A DNA stretch of 64,000 bases from Bacteroidales bacterium (lineage in GTDB: Bacteria > Bacteroidota > Bacteroidia > Bacteroidales > JAQUTK01). The stretch lies in the NCBI GenBank assembly GCA_028709785.1, contig JAQUTK010000005.1:1-64000 (forward strand), in the 5' to 3' direction. Under the pieces are notes generated by a model. The model ran no database searches and was not told where the DNA came from. It was given only the letters and a program-made list of their open reading frames with translations. Position numbers and translations under genes: made by a program. Below, piece by piece: positions 18,127-27,959 of this stretch (its first letter is position 1; the number at the start of each line of letters is the position of its first letter).

Positions 18127-19785
18127 ATGATCAAGAGCTTATCTATCACAAATTACGCGTTAATTGCCTCTCTGGAGATTGAGTTTGAAGGTGGTCTTTC
18201 TGTGATCACCGGTGAAACGGGTGCGGGAAAGTCTATTTTACTGGGCGCGCTCTCGTTGCTTCTCGGACAACGGGCCGATGCCAAATCAATCCGCCAAGGT
18301 GCTCCCAAGTGTGTGGTGGAGGCTACGTTTGAGATTCAGGGTAACTCGCTGGATGGTTTCTTTGAGGATCAGGAGCTGGAAATCATCGACGGGGAATGTG
18401 TGATCCGCAGAGAAGTGCAGGCCAACGGCAAATCACGGGCTTTTATCAATGATACGCCGGTCTCTCTGGCTGTACTGAAAGAGCTGACGGATCAACTGAT
18501 CGATATTCACTCCCAGCATCGCAACCTGTTTCTTGCAGATTCGCTTTTTCAACTGAACGTGGTGGATATTGTGGCGGCACATCCCGAAACGCTGGCAAGC
18601 TATGCCCGTGCTTTTAAGGAGTTCACCGAGGCCGGCAAGGTATTGGCCGAACTGCTCTCGATGGCTGAGAAGAGCAATGAAGAGAATGATTATCTGACGT
18701 TTCAGTTTAACCAGCTGGATGAGGCAAAGTTACAGTCTGGCGAACTGGAGTTGCTGGAGGAAGAACAGATAATGCTCTCCCATGCGGAAGAGATCAAGAG
18801 TGCTTTGTTTGGCGTGGATGAGCTCTTTTCCGGCGAAGGGTTCAATGTATTGAGCTCCTTGCATGAGATCGTTCGTTCGATTCAGAATGTGGAGTCCTTC
18901 CAACCCAACGTAAAAGAGCAACGTGATCGTCTGGAGAGTAATCTGATCGACCTCAAGGATATTGCTTCCGAACTGAGATCCATTCAGGAGAAGGTTGAAT
19001 ATAATCCCGAGCGACTACTCTTTATCAACGACCGGCTCGACACGATCTACTCGCTGATGAAGAAGCACAAAGTGGACAGTGTGGATGAGTTGGTTGCGCT
19101 GCACAAGGATCTGGGCAAACAGTTGGAGAAGTTTTACTCGCTTGAGCAGGAGATTGTGGACGCAAACAAACAGTTGGAGAAAGCACGGAAAGCTCTCGCA
19201 ACGATTGCCACACAGCTCACTGAAGAGCGGAAACAGTCTGTTCCACGTATCGAGAAACAGCTGGTGGAGACCTTATTGCAATTGGGTATGCCGCATGTTC
19301 GTCTCAAAGTGGAACTCACGGCTCATGAACCGGACAAGACCGGAGCGGACACTGTCTCTTTCCTCTTCTCTGCCAATAAGAATGCACCACTGCAACCGAT
19401 CGGTGATATTGCCTCGGGTGGTGAAGTGGCCCGGGTCATGCTGAGTCTGAAAGCACTGATTGCAGGGGCTATCTCATTGCCTACGATTATCTTTGACGAG
19501 ATTGACACCGGCGTATCCGGCGAGATGGCAGGCAAGATGGCAACGATCATGCAGCAGATGGGTAAAACCATGCAGGTTATTGCGATCACGCATCTCCCGC
19601 AGATCGCAGCGAAAGGAAGCACGCACTACCATGTGTACAAGGAAGACACCGAACTGGATACCATTACACACATCCGTACACTGGACAGCGACGAGCGTGT
19701 TCGTGAGATCGCGCAGATGCTGAGTGACGGTGTCATAAGCGAAGCTGCGATCAATAACGCGCACTCGCTGCTGGATAATAAATAA
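18127..19785 (+). CDS. recN: DNA repair ATPase RecN
   Basis: The 552-residue SMC-like protein has Walker A TGETGAGKS (28-36), a long coiled-coil middle (about 160-370), the ABC signature IASGGEVARVMLSLK and Walker B TIIFDEIDTGVSG. Length and motif order are those of RecN, which acts in double-strand break repair. It starts five bases after the DUF4835 stop, and a terminator directly follows its stop, so it closes the dnaN operon. Confidence 0.97.
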   Translation: MIKSLSITNYALIASLEIEFEGGLSVITGETGAGKSILLGALSLLLGQRADAKSIRQGAPKCVVEATFEIQGNSLDGFFEDQELEIIDGECVIRREVQANGKSRAFINDTPVSLAVLKELTDQLIDIHSQHRNLFLADSLFQLNVVDIVAAHPETLASYARAFKEFTEAGKVLAELLSMAEKSNEENDYLTFQFNQLDEAKLQSGELELLEEEQIMLSHAEEIKSALFGVDELFSGEGFNVLSSLHEIVRSIQNVESFQPNVKEQRDRLESNLIDLKDIASELRSIQEKVEYNPERLLFINDRLDTIYSLMKKHKVDSVDELVALHKDLGKQLEKFYSLEQEIVDANKQLEKARKALATIATQLTEERKQSVPRIEKQLVETLLQLGMPHVRLKVELTAHEPDKTGADTVSFLFSANKNAPLQPIGDIASGGEVARVMLSLKALIAGAISLPTIIFDEIDTGVSGEMAGKMATIMQQMGKTMQVIAITHLPQIAAKGSTHYHVYKEDTELDTITHIRTLDSDERVREIAQMLSDGVISEAAINNAHSLLDNK

Positions 19786-19817
19786 GCCGGTAAGGGTTCC
19801 CCCACCGGCTTTTATTT
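19784..19817 (+). terminator. Rho-independent terminator after recN
   Basis: Stem AGCCGGT (19785-19791) pairs with ACCGGCT (19804-19810), followed by TTTATTTT. It starts at the recN stop codon and separates it from the convergent Smr gene. Confidence 0.85.
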
Positions 19818-19875
19818 TCATTAATCCCCCAATCACAGTACTACTTCTCTCCCATCGTTCGCTGAAGGCGATCGT

Positions 19876-20931
19876 TTAACGGATCGTGACCTGTGTGGCT
19901 CCAAAGCCATACTCACGGAATGAAGCATCTTGCACGTAACACTCCTTGTATTTGGACTTCAGTTCCTTGAGGATCGCATTGCGTAACACACCTTCTCCTT
20001 TGCCGTGAATGAAGACGATCTTCTGTCCCTTTTTCATTTTGTTGGCTTCCATCACCTCACGAAACTTATCCAGCTGATAGTTCAGCAGTTCGGCGTTCTC
20101 CATTCCACGGGTCGTGTCGAGCAGCTGATTAACATGTAGATCCACTTCGATCACCGGTTTCTCGATCCGTTTGCGGGCGATAGGTTGCTGAGGAGCAGGA
20201 GTTGCTTTGCTGTTCATCGCAGCCTGGATCTCCGCCTGTGAGATCGCCAACTGGTGACAAGCCACATCTTTCTCCACCAATGGGAAGAGAAGTGCCTCTT
20301 CGTCAAAGAAATCGTTCTCACGGAAGCTATGGAGTTTGTAGAACTTAACGGTATCGATCTTCAGATCCACAGAAATCGCATTCTTCTGAGCAAAAGGTTT
20401 GCCTTGTTTGAAGGCGATAAACTGCACGGTAAGCCGTTCGATCTCGTTCAGATGCGATTTATCCACCTCCTCCACAAAAGCCTTGATATTGGGCTCTATA
20501 ACGCCACAGTAGCGGCTCACCCACCCGTTTTCCCGCTTACTCATTATATTGACAGAAAGGTAATAATTACTATCGTTGAGCAGGTAGCACTCATAGGCAC
20601 ATTCCTGAATATGTTTGACATCAACCGGAAGATAAGCCAGATAAACATTGAGTACTTCCCCTTCCTTCGTCTCAATAGGTTCAATCTCTTTCTCTTCAAC
20701 CACAGGAGGTTGCATAAAGAACTCTTTGGTAGAAGGCTTTTGAGAAGTGTTTGCTGTGGTTTGCGGCGATTTGTTGCCTCTTTCAATCAAAACACACTCA
20801 CGGACTTGAACGGGTGTTTCAAAGCCATCCTCATCCAGCACACCGACAAGATCTTTACTGATGTATCGGACCACTTCCCCACCGCCCACTGCATTCAGAA
20901 AGCGTACTTTATCTCCAATCTTAATTTCCAT
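19876..20931 (-). CDS. DUF2027 / Smr-domain protein
   Basis: The product is 351 residues starting at the ATG at 20931 (MEIKIGDKVRF), in preference to an upstream codon. The N-terminal DUF2027 region (about 1-60) looks like a small beta-barrel with a KVRFLNAVGGGEV turn. A linker of about 40 residues follows, then a beta-rich middle (100-240). The C-terminus, 270-351, is an Smr domain as in MutS2: EVDLHVNQL, then VFIHGKGEGVLRNAI with the HGKG motif, ending FGATQVTIR. Smr domains nick or bind nucleic acids, and MutS2-type Smr domains act on collided ribosomes. The role here is unknown. It is transcribed divergently from queA. Confidence 0.88.
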   Translation of the reverse strand: MEIKIGDKVRFLNAVGGGEVVRYISKDLVGVLDEDGFETPVQVRECVLIERGNKSPQTTANTSQKPSTKEFFMQPPVVEEKEIEPIETKEGEVLNVYLAYLPVDVKHIQECAYECYLLNDSNYYLSVNIMSKRENGWVSRYCGVIEPNIKAFVEEVDKSHLNEIERLTVQFIAFKQGKPFAQKNAISVDLKIDTVKFYKLHSFRENDFFDEEALLFPLVEKDVACHQLAISQAEIQAAMNSKATPAPQQPIARKRIEKPVIEVDLHVNQLLDTTRGMENAELLNYQLDKFREVMEANKMKKGQKIVFIHGKGEGVLRNAILKELKSKYKECYVQDASFREYGFGATQVTIR

Positions 20932-20980
20932 GATTTCTCTATTAATTGCGACAGTTCGCGTTATTTTCGACAAAGTTCAC

Positions 20981-20988
20981 TAATTTTG
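20981..20988 (+). promoter_or_regulatory. Candidate -7 box (TAATTTTG) for queA
   Basis: TAnnTTTG match 18 bases before the queA ATG, within the divergent gap between the Smr gene and queA. Spacing fits a short leader. Confidence 0.5.
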
Positions 20989-21006
20989 CCGAGATTATAG
21001 AAGAAA

Positions 21007-22260
21007 ATGAAAGAAACTCAACATATCCGCATCGAAAACTTTGCATACGATTTACCCGACGAACGGATTGCCAAATATCCGCTCTCTGAACGGGATCAAT
21101 CCAGGTTACTTCTTTACCGCGACGGAAAACCTTCTGAAAGCAGCTTCTTTAAGTTGCCGGAATATATCCCTTCCGACGCTTTGATGGTGTTCAACAACAC
21201 GAAGGTGATTCAGGCACGTATGCACTTCCATAAAACAAGTGGAGCACTCATCGAGATATTCTGTCTGGAGCCGGAAGAGCCCCGTGATTATGTGCTTTCG
21301 TTGAGTGAGATCTATCGTTGCACATGGGTCTGCATGATCGGAAACCTCAAGAAATGGAAAGAGGGTTCGTTAAAGAAAGAATTTAAGTCAGGATCACGAA
21401 CATTCTGTTTGACAGCTACTAAAAAACAACAGATAGGTTCCAATTATCTGGTGGAATTTGAATGGGACGGTGAGATCTCTTTCGCTGAAGTACTGGACAG
21501 AGCCGGCGAATTGCCGATTCCTCCTTATCTGAATCGCGAGACGGAAGAGAAGGATAAAGAGACGTATCAAACGGTTTACTCTAAAATAAAAGGTTCGGTG
21601 GCGGCTCCAACGGCCGGTCTTCATTTCACAGAAAGAGTGCTTCAGGCATTGCATGAGAAGGGCGTTGTGTGCGACGAACTGACGTTGCATGTAGGCGCCG
21701 GCACTTTCAAGCCTGTCAAATCGGACACCATCGAAGATCATGAGATGCATATCGAGTCGTTCAGTGTCAGCAGAAGTCTCGTCAGGGATCTGATTGACAA
21801 GGAAGGAAAGATCTTTGCGGTGGGCACCACCTCTGTGCGCACTCTGGAGAGTCTCTATTATATGGGACTGAAAGCCATCAAACGGCCGGATATCAGCGAA
21901 GAAGAGCTGGTGGTGAGACAATGGGAACCGTATCAGGAGCAACCGGATATCTCGACACGAGAGGCGTTGAAAGCGCTCCTCGATCTGATGGATCGCCTCG
22001 AACTGACCTTGCTGCATACGGCAACGCAGATAATCATTGCGCCGGGCTATCATTTCCACATCGTTTCGGCGATGGTTACTAACTTTCACCAACCCAGAAG
22101 TACCCTGCTCCTGCTTGTATCCGCATTTGTCGGTGGAGACTGGAAACGGATCTACGACTTTGCACTGTCCAACGGATTCCGTTTTCTGAGCTATGGCGAC
22201 AGTTCGTTGCTTTTTCCTGCATCGGAAGAGACGGTGAAAAAGGAGATCCTGGTACAATAA
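21007..22260 (+). CDS. queA: S-adenosylmethionine:tRNA ribosyltransferase-isomerase
   Basis: The 417-residue protein makes epoxyqueuosine in tRNA. DLPDERIAKYPLSERDQSRLL and VFNNTKVIQARM at the start, VAAPTAGLHFTE and LHVGAGTFKPV in the middle, and NFHQPRSTLLLLVSAF near the end are QueA hallmarks. It is longer than the about 350-residue E. coli protein, as is common in a Bacteroidota QueA subgroup; the extra residues lie around 95-140 and 280-330. Some genomes of this phylum carry two QueA paralogues, so the exact substrate may differ. Confidence 0.93.
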   Translation: MKETQHIRIENFAYDLPDERIAKYPLSERDQSRLLLYRDGKPSESSFFKLPEYIPSDALMVFNNTKVIQARMHFHKTSGALIEIFCLEPEEPRDYVLSLSEIYRCTWVCMIGNLKKWKEGSLKKEFKSGSRTFCLTATKKQQIGSNYLVEFEWDGEISFAEVLDRAGELPIPPYLNRETEEKDKETYQTVYSKIKGSVAAPTAGLHFTERVLQALHEKGVVCDELTLHVGAGTFKPVKSDTIEDHEMHIESFSVSRSLVRDLIDKEGKIFAVGTTSVRTLESLYYMGLKAIKRPDISEEELVVRQWEPYQEQPDISTREALKALLDLMDRLELTLLHTATQIIIAPGYHFHIVSAMVTNFHQPRSTLLLLVSAFVGGDWKRIYDFALSNGFRFLSYGDSSLLFPASEETVKKEILVQ

Positions 22261-22325
22261 ACAGGGTTAAAACGTGTTATAAATAGGAACAATCAACAGA
22301 CGTTCATCAACGACCAAACCAGACA

Positions 22326-24296
22326 ATGAAGTATATCGGCCTCTTTTTTATCTGCATCGTGACGCTACTGTATCTCTCGACGGGATGCAGTCGGGCTACC
22401 ATTGCCAAAGCGGAGGAGAAATATGCCATCGGAGAATATTATGATGCGGCTTCGATCTATAAAAAGCTCTATAACAAGACGAAGAGTAAAGACAAGCCAC
22501 GCAGGGGACTACTCGCCTATCGGATGGGCGACTGTTACCGGCTGATCAACTACTCTGCCCGCGCGGAGGCATCGTTCATCAATGCGGTGCGTTATGGACA
22601 TCCTGACAGTACCACACTTCTCTATCTGGCGGAGACGCTGAAGAAGAACGGAAAGTATAAAGATGCGATTGGCTACTATGAACAATTCCTTAAGATCGTT
22701 CCGGATAGTAAGCTGGCTAACAATGGAATAATAGCATGTAAACTGGCTCCGGAATGGAAGAGTAAACCCTCTCTTTATCAGATTAAGAAGATGGATAAGT
22801 TCAACTCCAGAAGAGGCGACTTCTCTCCGATGCTGCTTCCTCCCGAAGGAGATCAACTCTACTTTACTTCCTTCCGCGATCAGACCGTTGGCGATAAAAT
22901 CAACGGAATAACCGGTGCCCGCTTCAATGATATCTTTGTAGTCCTTCAGAATGAGAAGAAGGAATGGCTGCTCCCTTCCACCATTGAGTCGGAGATCAAC
23001 TCCGAGTATGACGATGGCGTCTGTTCGTTTACGGCCGATGGCAAGACAATGTATTTCACCCGTGGAAATATGGATCCCGAACGTGCCGCTCCGGCAGAGA
23101 TATACTCTTCCAGTCGTACCGAGGCAAGCTGGGGTACTCCGAAAGCCATCGATATTGTTAAAGACAGTATCACTTCGGTCGGCCATCCGGCGGTATCTCC
23201 CGAGGGAGACTATCTGCTGTTTGTGTCTGACATGGCCGGCGGACAGGGAGGCAAAGATATCTGGATGTACCACCTCACAGGCACCGAACAAGGGATGTAT
23301 GAGAACATGGGACCGATCATCAACACACCGGGAGATGAGATGTTTCCGTTTGTGCGCGACAGTGTGATCTATTTCGCATCCGATGGACATCCCGGTATGG
23401 GCGGTCTGGATCTGTTTAAGGCTACCAAGGTACAGGGACATTGGGAGATTGACAACATGCGTTACCCGATCAACTCCAATGGCGATGATTTCGGGATCAC
23501 CTTTTTCCCGAAGAAGGAAGAGGGTTTCTTCTCTTCCAATCGCGGCGATGCCCGCGGCTGGGATCACCTCTACAGTTTCTCCTATCCGACATTCACGACT
23601 TTGATTACCGGTATCGTATGGGACAGCGAAGATGAACCGGTAGGCGAATCGGTTATACGGATCGTGGGAGACAATGGTACCAACCAAAAGGTGGTTACCA
23701 AACTCGATGGTACCTACTCCTATCCTGCCGAACCGGGGGTAACCTACATCATGCAGGCGAGCAAAGAGGGGTATCTCAATGCGAAAGAAGAGGTGATGAC
23801 GCTCAACGAAAGCAAGGATCACACCTATCTCAAAGACTTTACCGCCATCCTGATAGGCAAACCGGTGCTGATCGAAAATATCTTCTATGACTTCGATAAG
23901 GCTACGTTGCGCAAAGAGTCTGAAGAGTCACTCAACGAACTGATCAAGGTGCTCAACGACAATCCGAATGTCTCCATCGAACTGGGTGCGCATACCGACA
24001 TGGTAGGTACCGATAAATATAATCTGGATCTCTCTCAACGACGTGCCGAGTCGGTGTGCGAATACCTGATCAAACAAGGGATAGAAGCTGGACGACTCAC
24101 AGCGAAAGGCTATGGGGAGAGTTTGCCGGTAACGGTATCAAAAAAGCTGGCTGCCACCCACAGATACCTGCAACAGGACAGCATACTGACTCCTGACTAT
24201 ATCATGAAGTTAACCCCCGAACAGCAGGACTCAGCTTGTCAGATCAACCGACGCACCGAGTTCCGCGTATTGAAAACAACGTATAATCTGTATTGA
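22326..24296 (+). CDS. porE: OmpA-family lipoprotein with TPR, beta-propeller and regulatory domains (PorE-like)
   Basis: The 656-residue lipoprotein has lipobox LSTGC near residue 21. Domain order: TPR-like helices (about 28-140), a PD40/WD40-type beta-propeller (about 155-420, with repeated [17 protein letters not shown] and [10 protein letters not shown] strands), a carboxypeptidase-regulatory sandwich (about 425-510) and a C-terminal OmpA peptidoglycan-binding domain (about 520-650, [12 protein letters not shown] and [20 protein letters not shown]). This is the order described for PorE (PG1058) of the Porphyromonas T9SS, which anchors the machine to peptidoglycan. Similar OmpA proteins exist in species without T9SS, so the symbol is tentative. 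It has no obvious operon partner except close spacing to thyA. Confidence 0.8.
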   Translation: MKYIGLFFICIVTLLYLSTGCSRATIAKAEEKYAIGEYYDAASIYKKLYNKTKSKDKPRRGLLAYRMGDCYRLINYSARAEASFINAVRYGHPDSTTLLYLAETLKKNGKYKDAIGYYEQFLKIVPDSKLANNGIIACKLAPEWKSKPSLYQIKKMDKFNSRRGDFSPMLLPPEGDQLYFTSFRDQTVGDKINGITGARFNDIFVVLQNEKKEWLLPSTIESEINSEYDDGVCSFTADGKTMYFTRGNMDPERAAPAEIYSSSRTEASWGTPKAIDIVKDSITSVGHPAVSPEGDYLLFVSDMAGGQGGKDIWMYHLTGTEQGMYENMGPIINTPGDEMFPFVRDSVIYFASDGHPGMGGLDLFKATKVQGHWEIDNMRYPINSNGDDFGITFFPKKEEGFFSSNRGDARGWDHLYSFSYPTFTTLITGIVWDSEDEPVGESVIRIVGDNGTNQKVVTKLDGTYSYPAEPGVTYIMQASKEGYLNAKEEVMTLNESKDHTYLKDFTAILIGKPVLIENIFYDFDKATLRKESEESLNELIKVLNDNPNVSIELGAHTDMVGTDKYNLDLSQRRAESVCEYLIKQGIEAGRLTAKGYGESLPVTVSKKLAATHRYLQQDSILTPDYIMKLTPEQQDSACQINRRTEFRVLKTTYNLY

Positions 24297-24298
24297 CA

Positions 24299-25093
24299 AT
24301 GAAACAATATCTCGACTTATTAAATCGCGTACTAACGGAAGGAACACACAAAGAAGACCGTACTGGCACAGGAACACTCAGCGTCTTTGGCCATCAGATG
24401 CGTTTCCGCATGGAAGACGGCTTCCCCATGCTCACCACCAAGAAGCTTCACCTGAAATCTATCGTGTACGAACTGCTCTGGTTCCTCAACGGCGACACCA
24501 ATGCGAAGTATCTGCAAGATCACGGGGTGCGTATCTGGAATGAATGGGCCGATGAGAATGGCGATCTGGGACATATCTACGGTTATCAGTGGCGTTCCTG
24601 GCCGGACTATAAAGGCGGCTCTATCGACCAGATCACCGAAGCGGTGGAGACTATCAAACACAATCCGGACTCACGACGTATCATTGTCAGTTCATGGAAC
24701 GTGGCTGATCTGCCCAACATGAATCTGCCTCCCTGTCATGCCTTTTTCCAGTTTTATGTAGCCGACGGCAAACTCAGTCTGCAACTGTATCAGCGCAGCG
24801 CGGATATCTTCCTCGGAGTGCCTTTCAACATTGCCTCTTATGCCCTGCTGTTGCAGATGATGGCACAGGTCACCGGACTGAAAGCGGGCGATTTCGTACA
24901 CACACTGGGCGACGCGCATATCTATACGAACCACATCGAACAAGTCAAACTGCAGCTCTCGCGTGACTGTCGCGCATTGCCGCAGATGCAACTCAATCCG
25001 GATGTAAAAAGTATCTTTGACTTCAAGTTTGAAGACTTCGAACTGACCGGCTACGATCCTCATCCACACATCAAAGGAGAAGTTGCCGTATGA
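24299..25093 (+). CDS. thyA: Thymidylate synthase
   Basis: The 264-residue classical enzyme methylates dUMP to dTMP using methylenetetrahydrofolate. [11 protein letters not shown] (phosphate-binding loop), the active-site Cys146 in [29 protein letters not shown] and the end [10 protein letters not shown] are all in place and match E. coli length and numbering. The ATG at 24299 is preferred over a TTG at 24293. Its stop overlaps the folA start (ATGA), so the two are translationally coupled, matching the biochemical coupling through dihydrofolate. Confidence 0.98.
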   Translation: MKQYLDLLNRVLTEGTHKEDRTGTGTLSVFGHQMRFRMEDGFPMLTTKKLHLKSIVYELLWFLNGDTNAKYLQDHGVRIWNEWADENGDLGHIYGYQWRSWPDYKGGSIDQITEAVETIKHNPDSRRIIVSSWNVADLPNMNLPPCHAFFQFYVADGKLSLQLYQRSADIFLGVPFNIASYALLLQMMAQVTGLKAGDFVHTLGDAHIYTNHIEQVKLQLSRDCRALPQMQLNPDVKSIFDFKFEDFELTGYDPHPHIKGEVAV

Positions 25094-25578
25094 TCTCGAT
25101 CATTGTTGCCATCGCGCAAGAGAATGCCATCGGAGCAGGAAACCGCCTCCTCTGCCATTTATCAGACGATCTGAAGCGTTTCAAACGGCTCACAACCGGC
25201 CACACGGTGATCATGGGGCGCAACACGTTTGACTCGCTACCCAATGGTCCGCTGCCCAACCGGAAAAACATTGTGCTGACCTCCCGCCCGCAGTCACTAC
25301 CGGAAGGATGCGTTGCGGTCACCTCGCTGGAAGAGGCAATAGCCTGTACCAACAAGGAGGAAGAGCTGTTTATCATCGGAGGAGCCTCTGTGTACAAACA
25401 GGCGTTACCTTTGGCAGATAAGCTCTACCTGACGATCATTCACCACTCCTTTGCCGAAGCCGACACGTTCTTCCCCGAGATCGACTTCTCCCAATGGCAG
25501 CTGACTGCCAGCGAAGAGTTCGAGGCCAATGAGAAGAATGCCTTCCCCTACTCGTTCGATGATTACGTTCGGGTGTAA
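25090..25578 (+). CDS. folA: Dihydrofolate reductase
   Basis: The 162-residue enzyme reduces the dihydrofolate left by ThyA. Visible motifs are [20 protein letters not shown] (substrate loop), [16 protein letters not shown] (NADPH site), NIVLTSRP and [13 protein letters not shown]. Start overlaps the thyA stop by four bases. A pair of hairpins follows within 100 bases. Confidence 0.97.
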   Translation: MISIIVAIAQENAIGAGNRLLCHLSDDLKRFKRLTTGHTVIMGRNTFDSLPNGPLPNRKNIVLTSRPQSLPEGCVAVTSLEEAIACTNKEEELFIIGGASVYKQALPLADKLYLTIIHHSFAEADTFFPEIDFSQWQLTASEEFEANEKNAFPYSFDDYVRV

Positions 25579-25599
25579 GTTCCGCTTCTGAAAGTCATC

Positions 25600-25677
25600 C
25601 CGTTCGCTTTCCGAACGGATCCGTATCCATTAAAAAAAACATCCTGATGTTTCTTCCGTTTCACATATATGAAACGG
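25600..25677. terminator. Tandem hairpins after folA
   Basis: CCGTTCG (25600-25606) pairs with CGAACGG (25612-25618), and CCGTTTCA (25656-25663) pairs with TGAAACGG (25670-25677). An exact palindrome ACGGATCCGT lies at 25615-25624 and an A-run at 25632-25639. Probably a terminator region; the run of A favours minus-strand use but no minus-strand gene is adjacent. Confidence 0.55.
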
Positions 25678-25680
25678 AGC

Positions 25681-25696
25681 ACGGATGCCTATCCGT
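25681..25696. repeat. 16-base palindromic repeat, copy 1
   Basis: ACGGATGCCTATCCGT, with arms ACGGAT/ATCCGT. The same 16 bases recur at 27852-27867 on the other side of the fucosidase gene. A partial ACGGAT lies near 25717. Confidence 0.65.
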
Positions 25697-25822
25697 AAAT
25701 CCATTCATAAGGACAAACGGATCTGAATGTAAGACCTTATTTAAAAAACGACTCTCTCTATTGAGTGCTTGAAGATACTAACCCGTATTCACTGATAAAC
25801 AATTCTTATATCTAAAAAGCGT

Positions 25823-27715
25823 ATGTCAATCAAAACATGGAAACTGCTCCCGATCTTGCTGATCCTTTCGGCAGGAGTCACTGCGCAGACCCTCTCTGTC
25901 TGTTCCTTTGATAACAATAAGACAATCTGGAAAACTACAAAAGGCAATGCCGTCATTCTTGAAGAGGGCGCCTACAAAGGCAAAGCGTTGAAAATGAGTA
26001 AAGCGACGACCGTCTCCTTTCAACTCTCGCTGCAGCCCGGTTCTTCCTACAAACTCACCGCGTGGATGCGGACGGAAAGCGGTTCGGATGCCGTCACCAT
26101 GCAGGTCAACAATCTGGGTAAGAACAATGTCAATGCCACAACGGCACTCGCAAACTGGACCAAAGTGGAGCGTACCTTCAACGTCTCCGCCGATCAGAAA
26201 GAGGCTGAACTTGAGTTTCTCTTCCCCGACAATCCAAGCAACACCAGCGCTTGGATTGATGAAATCACGTTGGAACGCACAGGCAATTATACCGAGGAAG
26301 TAGCCAAAGGTATTCCCGCAGCAGGCAAACGGATCGTCAAAACAGAGATGGGCATCGCGATGCAACCGGATGAAAAGATGCAATGGATGCTGGATGGCAA
26401 ACTCGGTATGTTTATCCACTGGGGACTCTATGCCGGTCCGGCGAAAGGGGAATGGTATATGGAAAACAATGGAGTATCACCGGAAGAGTATCGCAAACTG
26501 GCCTATCCGGCAGCCGGAGAACAGTACTTTGACGCGAAAGACTTTGATGCCCGCAAATGGGCCCTGCTTGCCAAAAAGGTCGGAATGAAATACATGAGTC
26601 TGACGACGCAACATCACGACGGTTACGCGCTTTTTGAAAGCAAATACATGAACGCCTTCACCTCCAAGCAGACGCACAACCGCGACTTCGTGAAGGAATA
26701 TGTGGCTGCCTGTCGCGAACAAGGTTTGCGTGTGGGTCTCTATAAGACGCTTATCAACTGGCGTTTCCCCGGCTATTACGATGTGACCGGCACCAGCTGC
26801 GCGACCAATAAGTTTGGCTACACCACCGATCCGATGCACAAAGAAAATGCGCGACTGATGAAAGAGGAGCTCTACTGTCAGGTACGCGAACTGATGACCA
26901 ACTACGGACCGATTGACCAGATTTTCTGGGACGGAGGCTGGCTGGGACAAAAAGGAAGTGATGCTGACGCCGCCTATTTCTGGGAATCGGGCAAATACCT
27001 AGATCCGAAGAATGAATGGCCGGTAAATCCTTATTTCCAGGACATGGATAAAGAGAGTGGAAAGCCCCTCGGACTGATGGGGATGATCCGTAAATATCAG
27101 CCTGACGTACTGGTCAACCCTCGGTGCGGTTGGTGCGGGGATTATACCTGTGAAGAGGGAGGAGCCATGATTAAAGGGGGTATCCGCAAAGAATCTGTCG
27201 TAGAAAAGTGCATGTCACTCACCTCTGCTTGGGGATACAATACGCTGATGGAAGATCCCTCCCGCATCATGTCTCTCGGCACCATTCAGCGCATCTTTGC
27301 CGACTGTATCGTTCGCAACATGTGTTTGTTGCTCAATGTCGGTCCCGACCGGCACGGCAACGTTTCCAAACCGGTGGAAAGCCGTCTACTCGAGTTTGGT
27401 GCATGGGTAGAAAAACTCAGCGAGGGCATCTATGGCACACGCGGTGGTCCGTGGGAACCGGAAGAGGGTAAGTACGGCTTCTGCTACAAAGGAAACACGA
27501 TCTATATATGGTTGCTGGGCGACTACACAGACCACACCTTTACGCTCTCGGCAGTCAACAAAGGTCAGAAGATGGTGAAAGCCTACGATGTAGCAACCGG
27601 AAAGAAGCTACAGGCGACGCAGAAAAAGAATCAGATCACCCTGAGCGGTATCACTCCGGTCAAAGGGGAGATCTCCGTACTGGCAGTACAACTCAACAAA
27701 AAGGTGCAGGAATAA
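25823..27715 (+). CDS. Secreted GH29 alpha-L-fucosidase with N-terminal carbohydrate-binding-like module
   Basis: The 630-residue protein has a signal peptide ending near GVTAQ. Residues 22-155 resemble a CBM4/9-like beta-sandwich ending in WIDEITLERTG. The GH29 barrel covers about 175-530: GMFIHWGLYAGPAKGEWY (194-212), TTQHHDGYALF (261-271) and the likely nucleophile D370 in DQIFWDGG. A C-terminal beta domain follows (about 540-630). GH29 enzymes remove alpha-fucose by a retaining mechanism. The gene is monocistronic and bracketed by hairpin-rich DNA on both sides. It converges with the glycosidase operon at 27960. Substrate linkage is not evident. Confidence 0.93.
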   Translation: MSIKTWKLLPILLILSAGVTAQTLSVCSFDNNKTIWKTTKGNAVILEEGAYKGKALKMSKATTVSFQLSLQPGSSYKLTAWMRTESGSDAVTMQVNNLGKNNVNATTALANWTKVERTFNVSADQKEAELEFLFPDNPSNTSAWIDEITLERTGNYTEEVAKGIPAAGKRIVKTEMGIAMQPDEKMQWMLDGKLGMFIHWGLYAGPAKGEWYMENNGVSPEEYRKLAYPAAGEQYFDAKDFDARKWALLAKKVGMKYMSLTTQHHDGYALFESKYMNAFTSKQTHNRDFVKEYVAACREQGLRVGLYKTLINWRFPGYYDVTGTSCATNKFGYTTDPMHKENARLMKEELYCQVRELMTNYGPIDQIFWDGGWLGQKGSDADAAYFWESGKYLDPKNEWPVNPYFQDMDKESGKPLGLMGMIRKYQPDVLVNPRCGWCGDYTCEEGGAMIKGGIRKESVVEKCMSLTSAWGYNTLMEDPSRIMSLGTIQRIFADCIVRNMCLLLNVGPDRHGNVSKPVESRLLEFGAWVEKLSEGIYGTRGGPWEPEEGKYGFCYKGNTIYIWLLGDYTDHTFTLSAVNKGQKMVKAYDVATGKKLQATQKKNQITLSGITPVKGEISVLAVQLNKKVQE

Positions 27716-27756
27716 CTTTATAGTGAAAGAGAGATGAAGAGCGGGCTTCTATTTCA

Positions 27757-27800
27757 CCTTTTCAGCTCAAGGTTCACGCTGTAAAATGAGCGCTGAAAGG
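27757..27800. other. Hairpin after the fucosidase gene
   Basis: CCTTTTCAGC (27757-27766) pairs, with one bulged T, with GCTGAAAGG (27792-27800). It lies 42 bases after the stop and may aid termination. Confidence 0.45.
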
Positions 27801-27846
27801 AGCAAAAGAGAGTCCATTTCTCTTCGAAAAAACTATTAGATGTTTT

Positions 27847-27920
27847 TGCAAACGGATGCCTATCCGTGAAGAAAGTTTCCCTGATGAAATTCTTCACGCA
27901 TAGGCATCCGTTTGTATGCA
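27847..27920. terminator. Long near-perfect hairpin between convergent genes
   Basis: About 27 bases at 27847-27873 pair with 27890-27920 with few mismatches, and the left arm contains the second copy of the 16-base palindrome (27852-27867). It lies between the ends of the fucosidase gene and the minus-strand operon, so it is probably a bidirectional terminator. Confidence 0.75.
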
Positions 27921-27959
27921 ACTACAGACCGCTGTGACGGCAGAATAGGAAAAAAGGAA

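Noticed and set aside
22509-23822. 437-codon minus-strand open frame inside the PorE-like gene
   Set aside because: The plus-strand protein has clear lipobox, propeller and OmpA motifs; the minus frame has no recognisable domain and no start context.
27847-27920. CRISPR-like repeat
   Set aside because: Only two copies of the core, 2.2 kb apart, no regular spacers and no cas genes.
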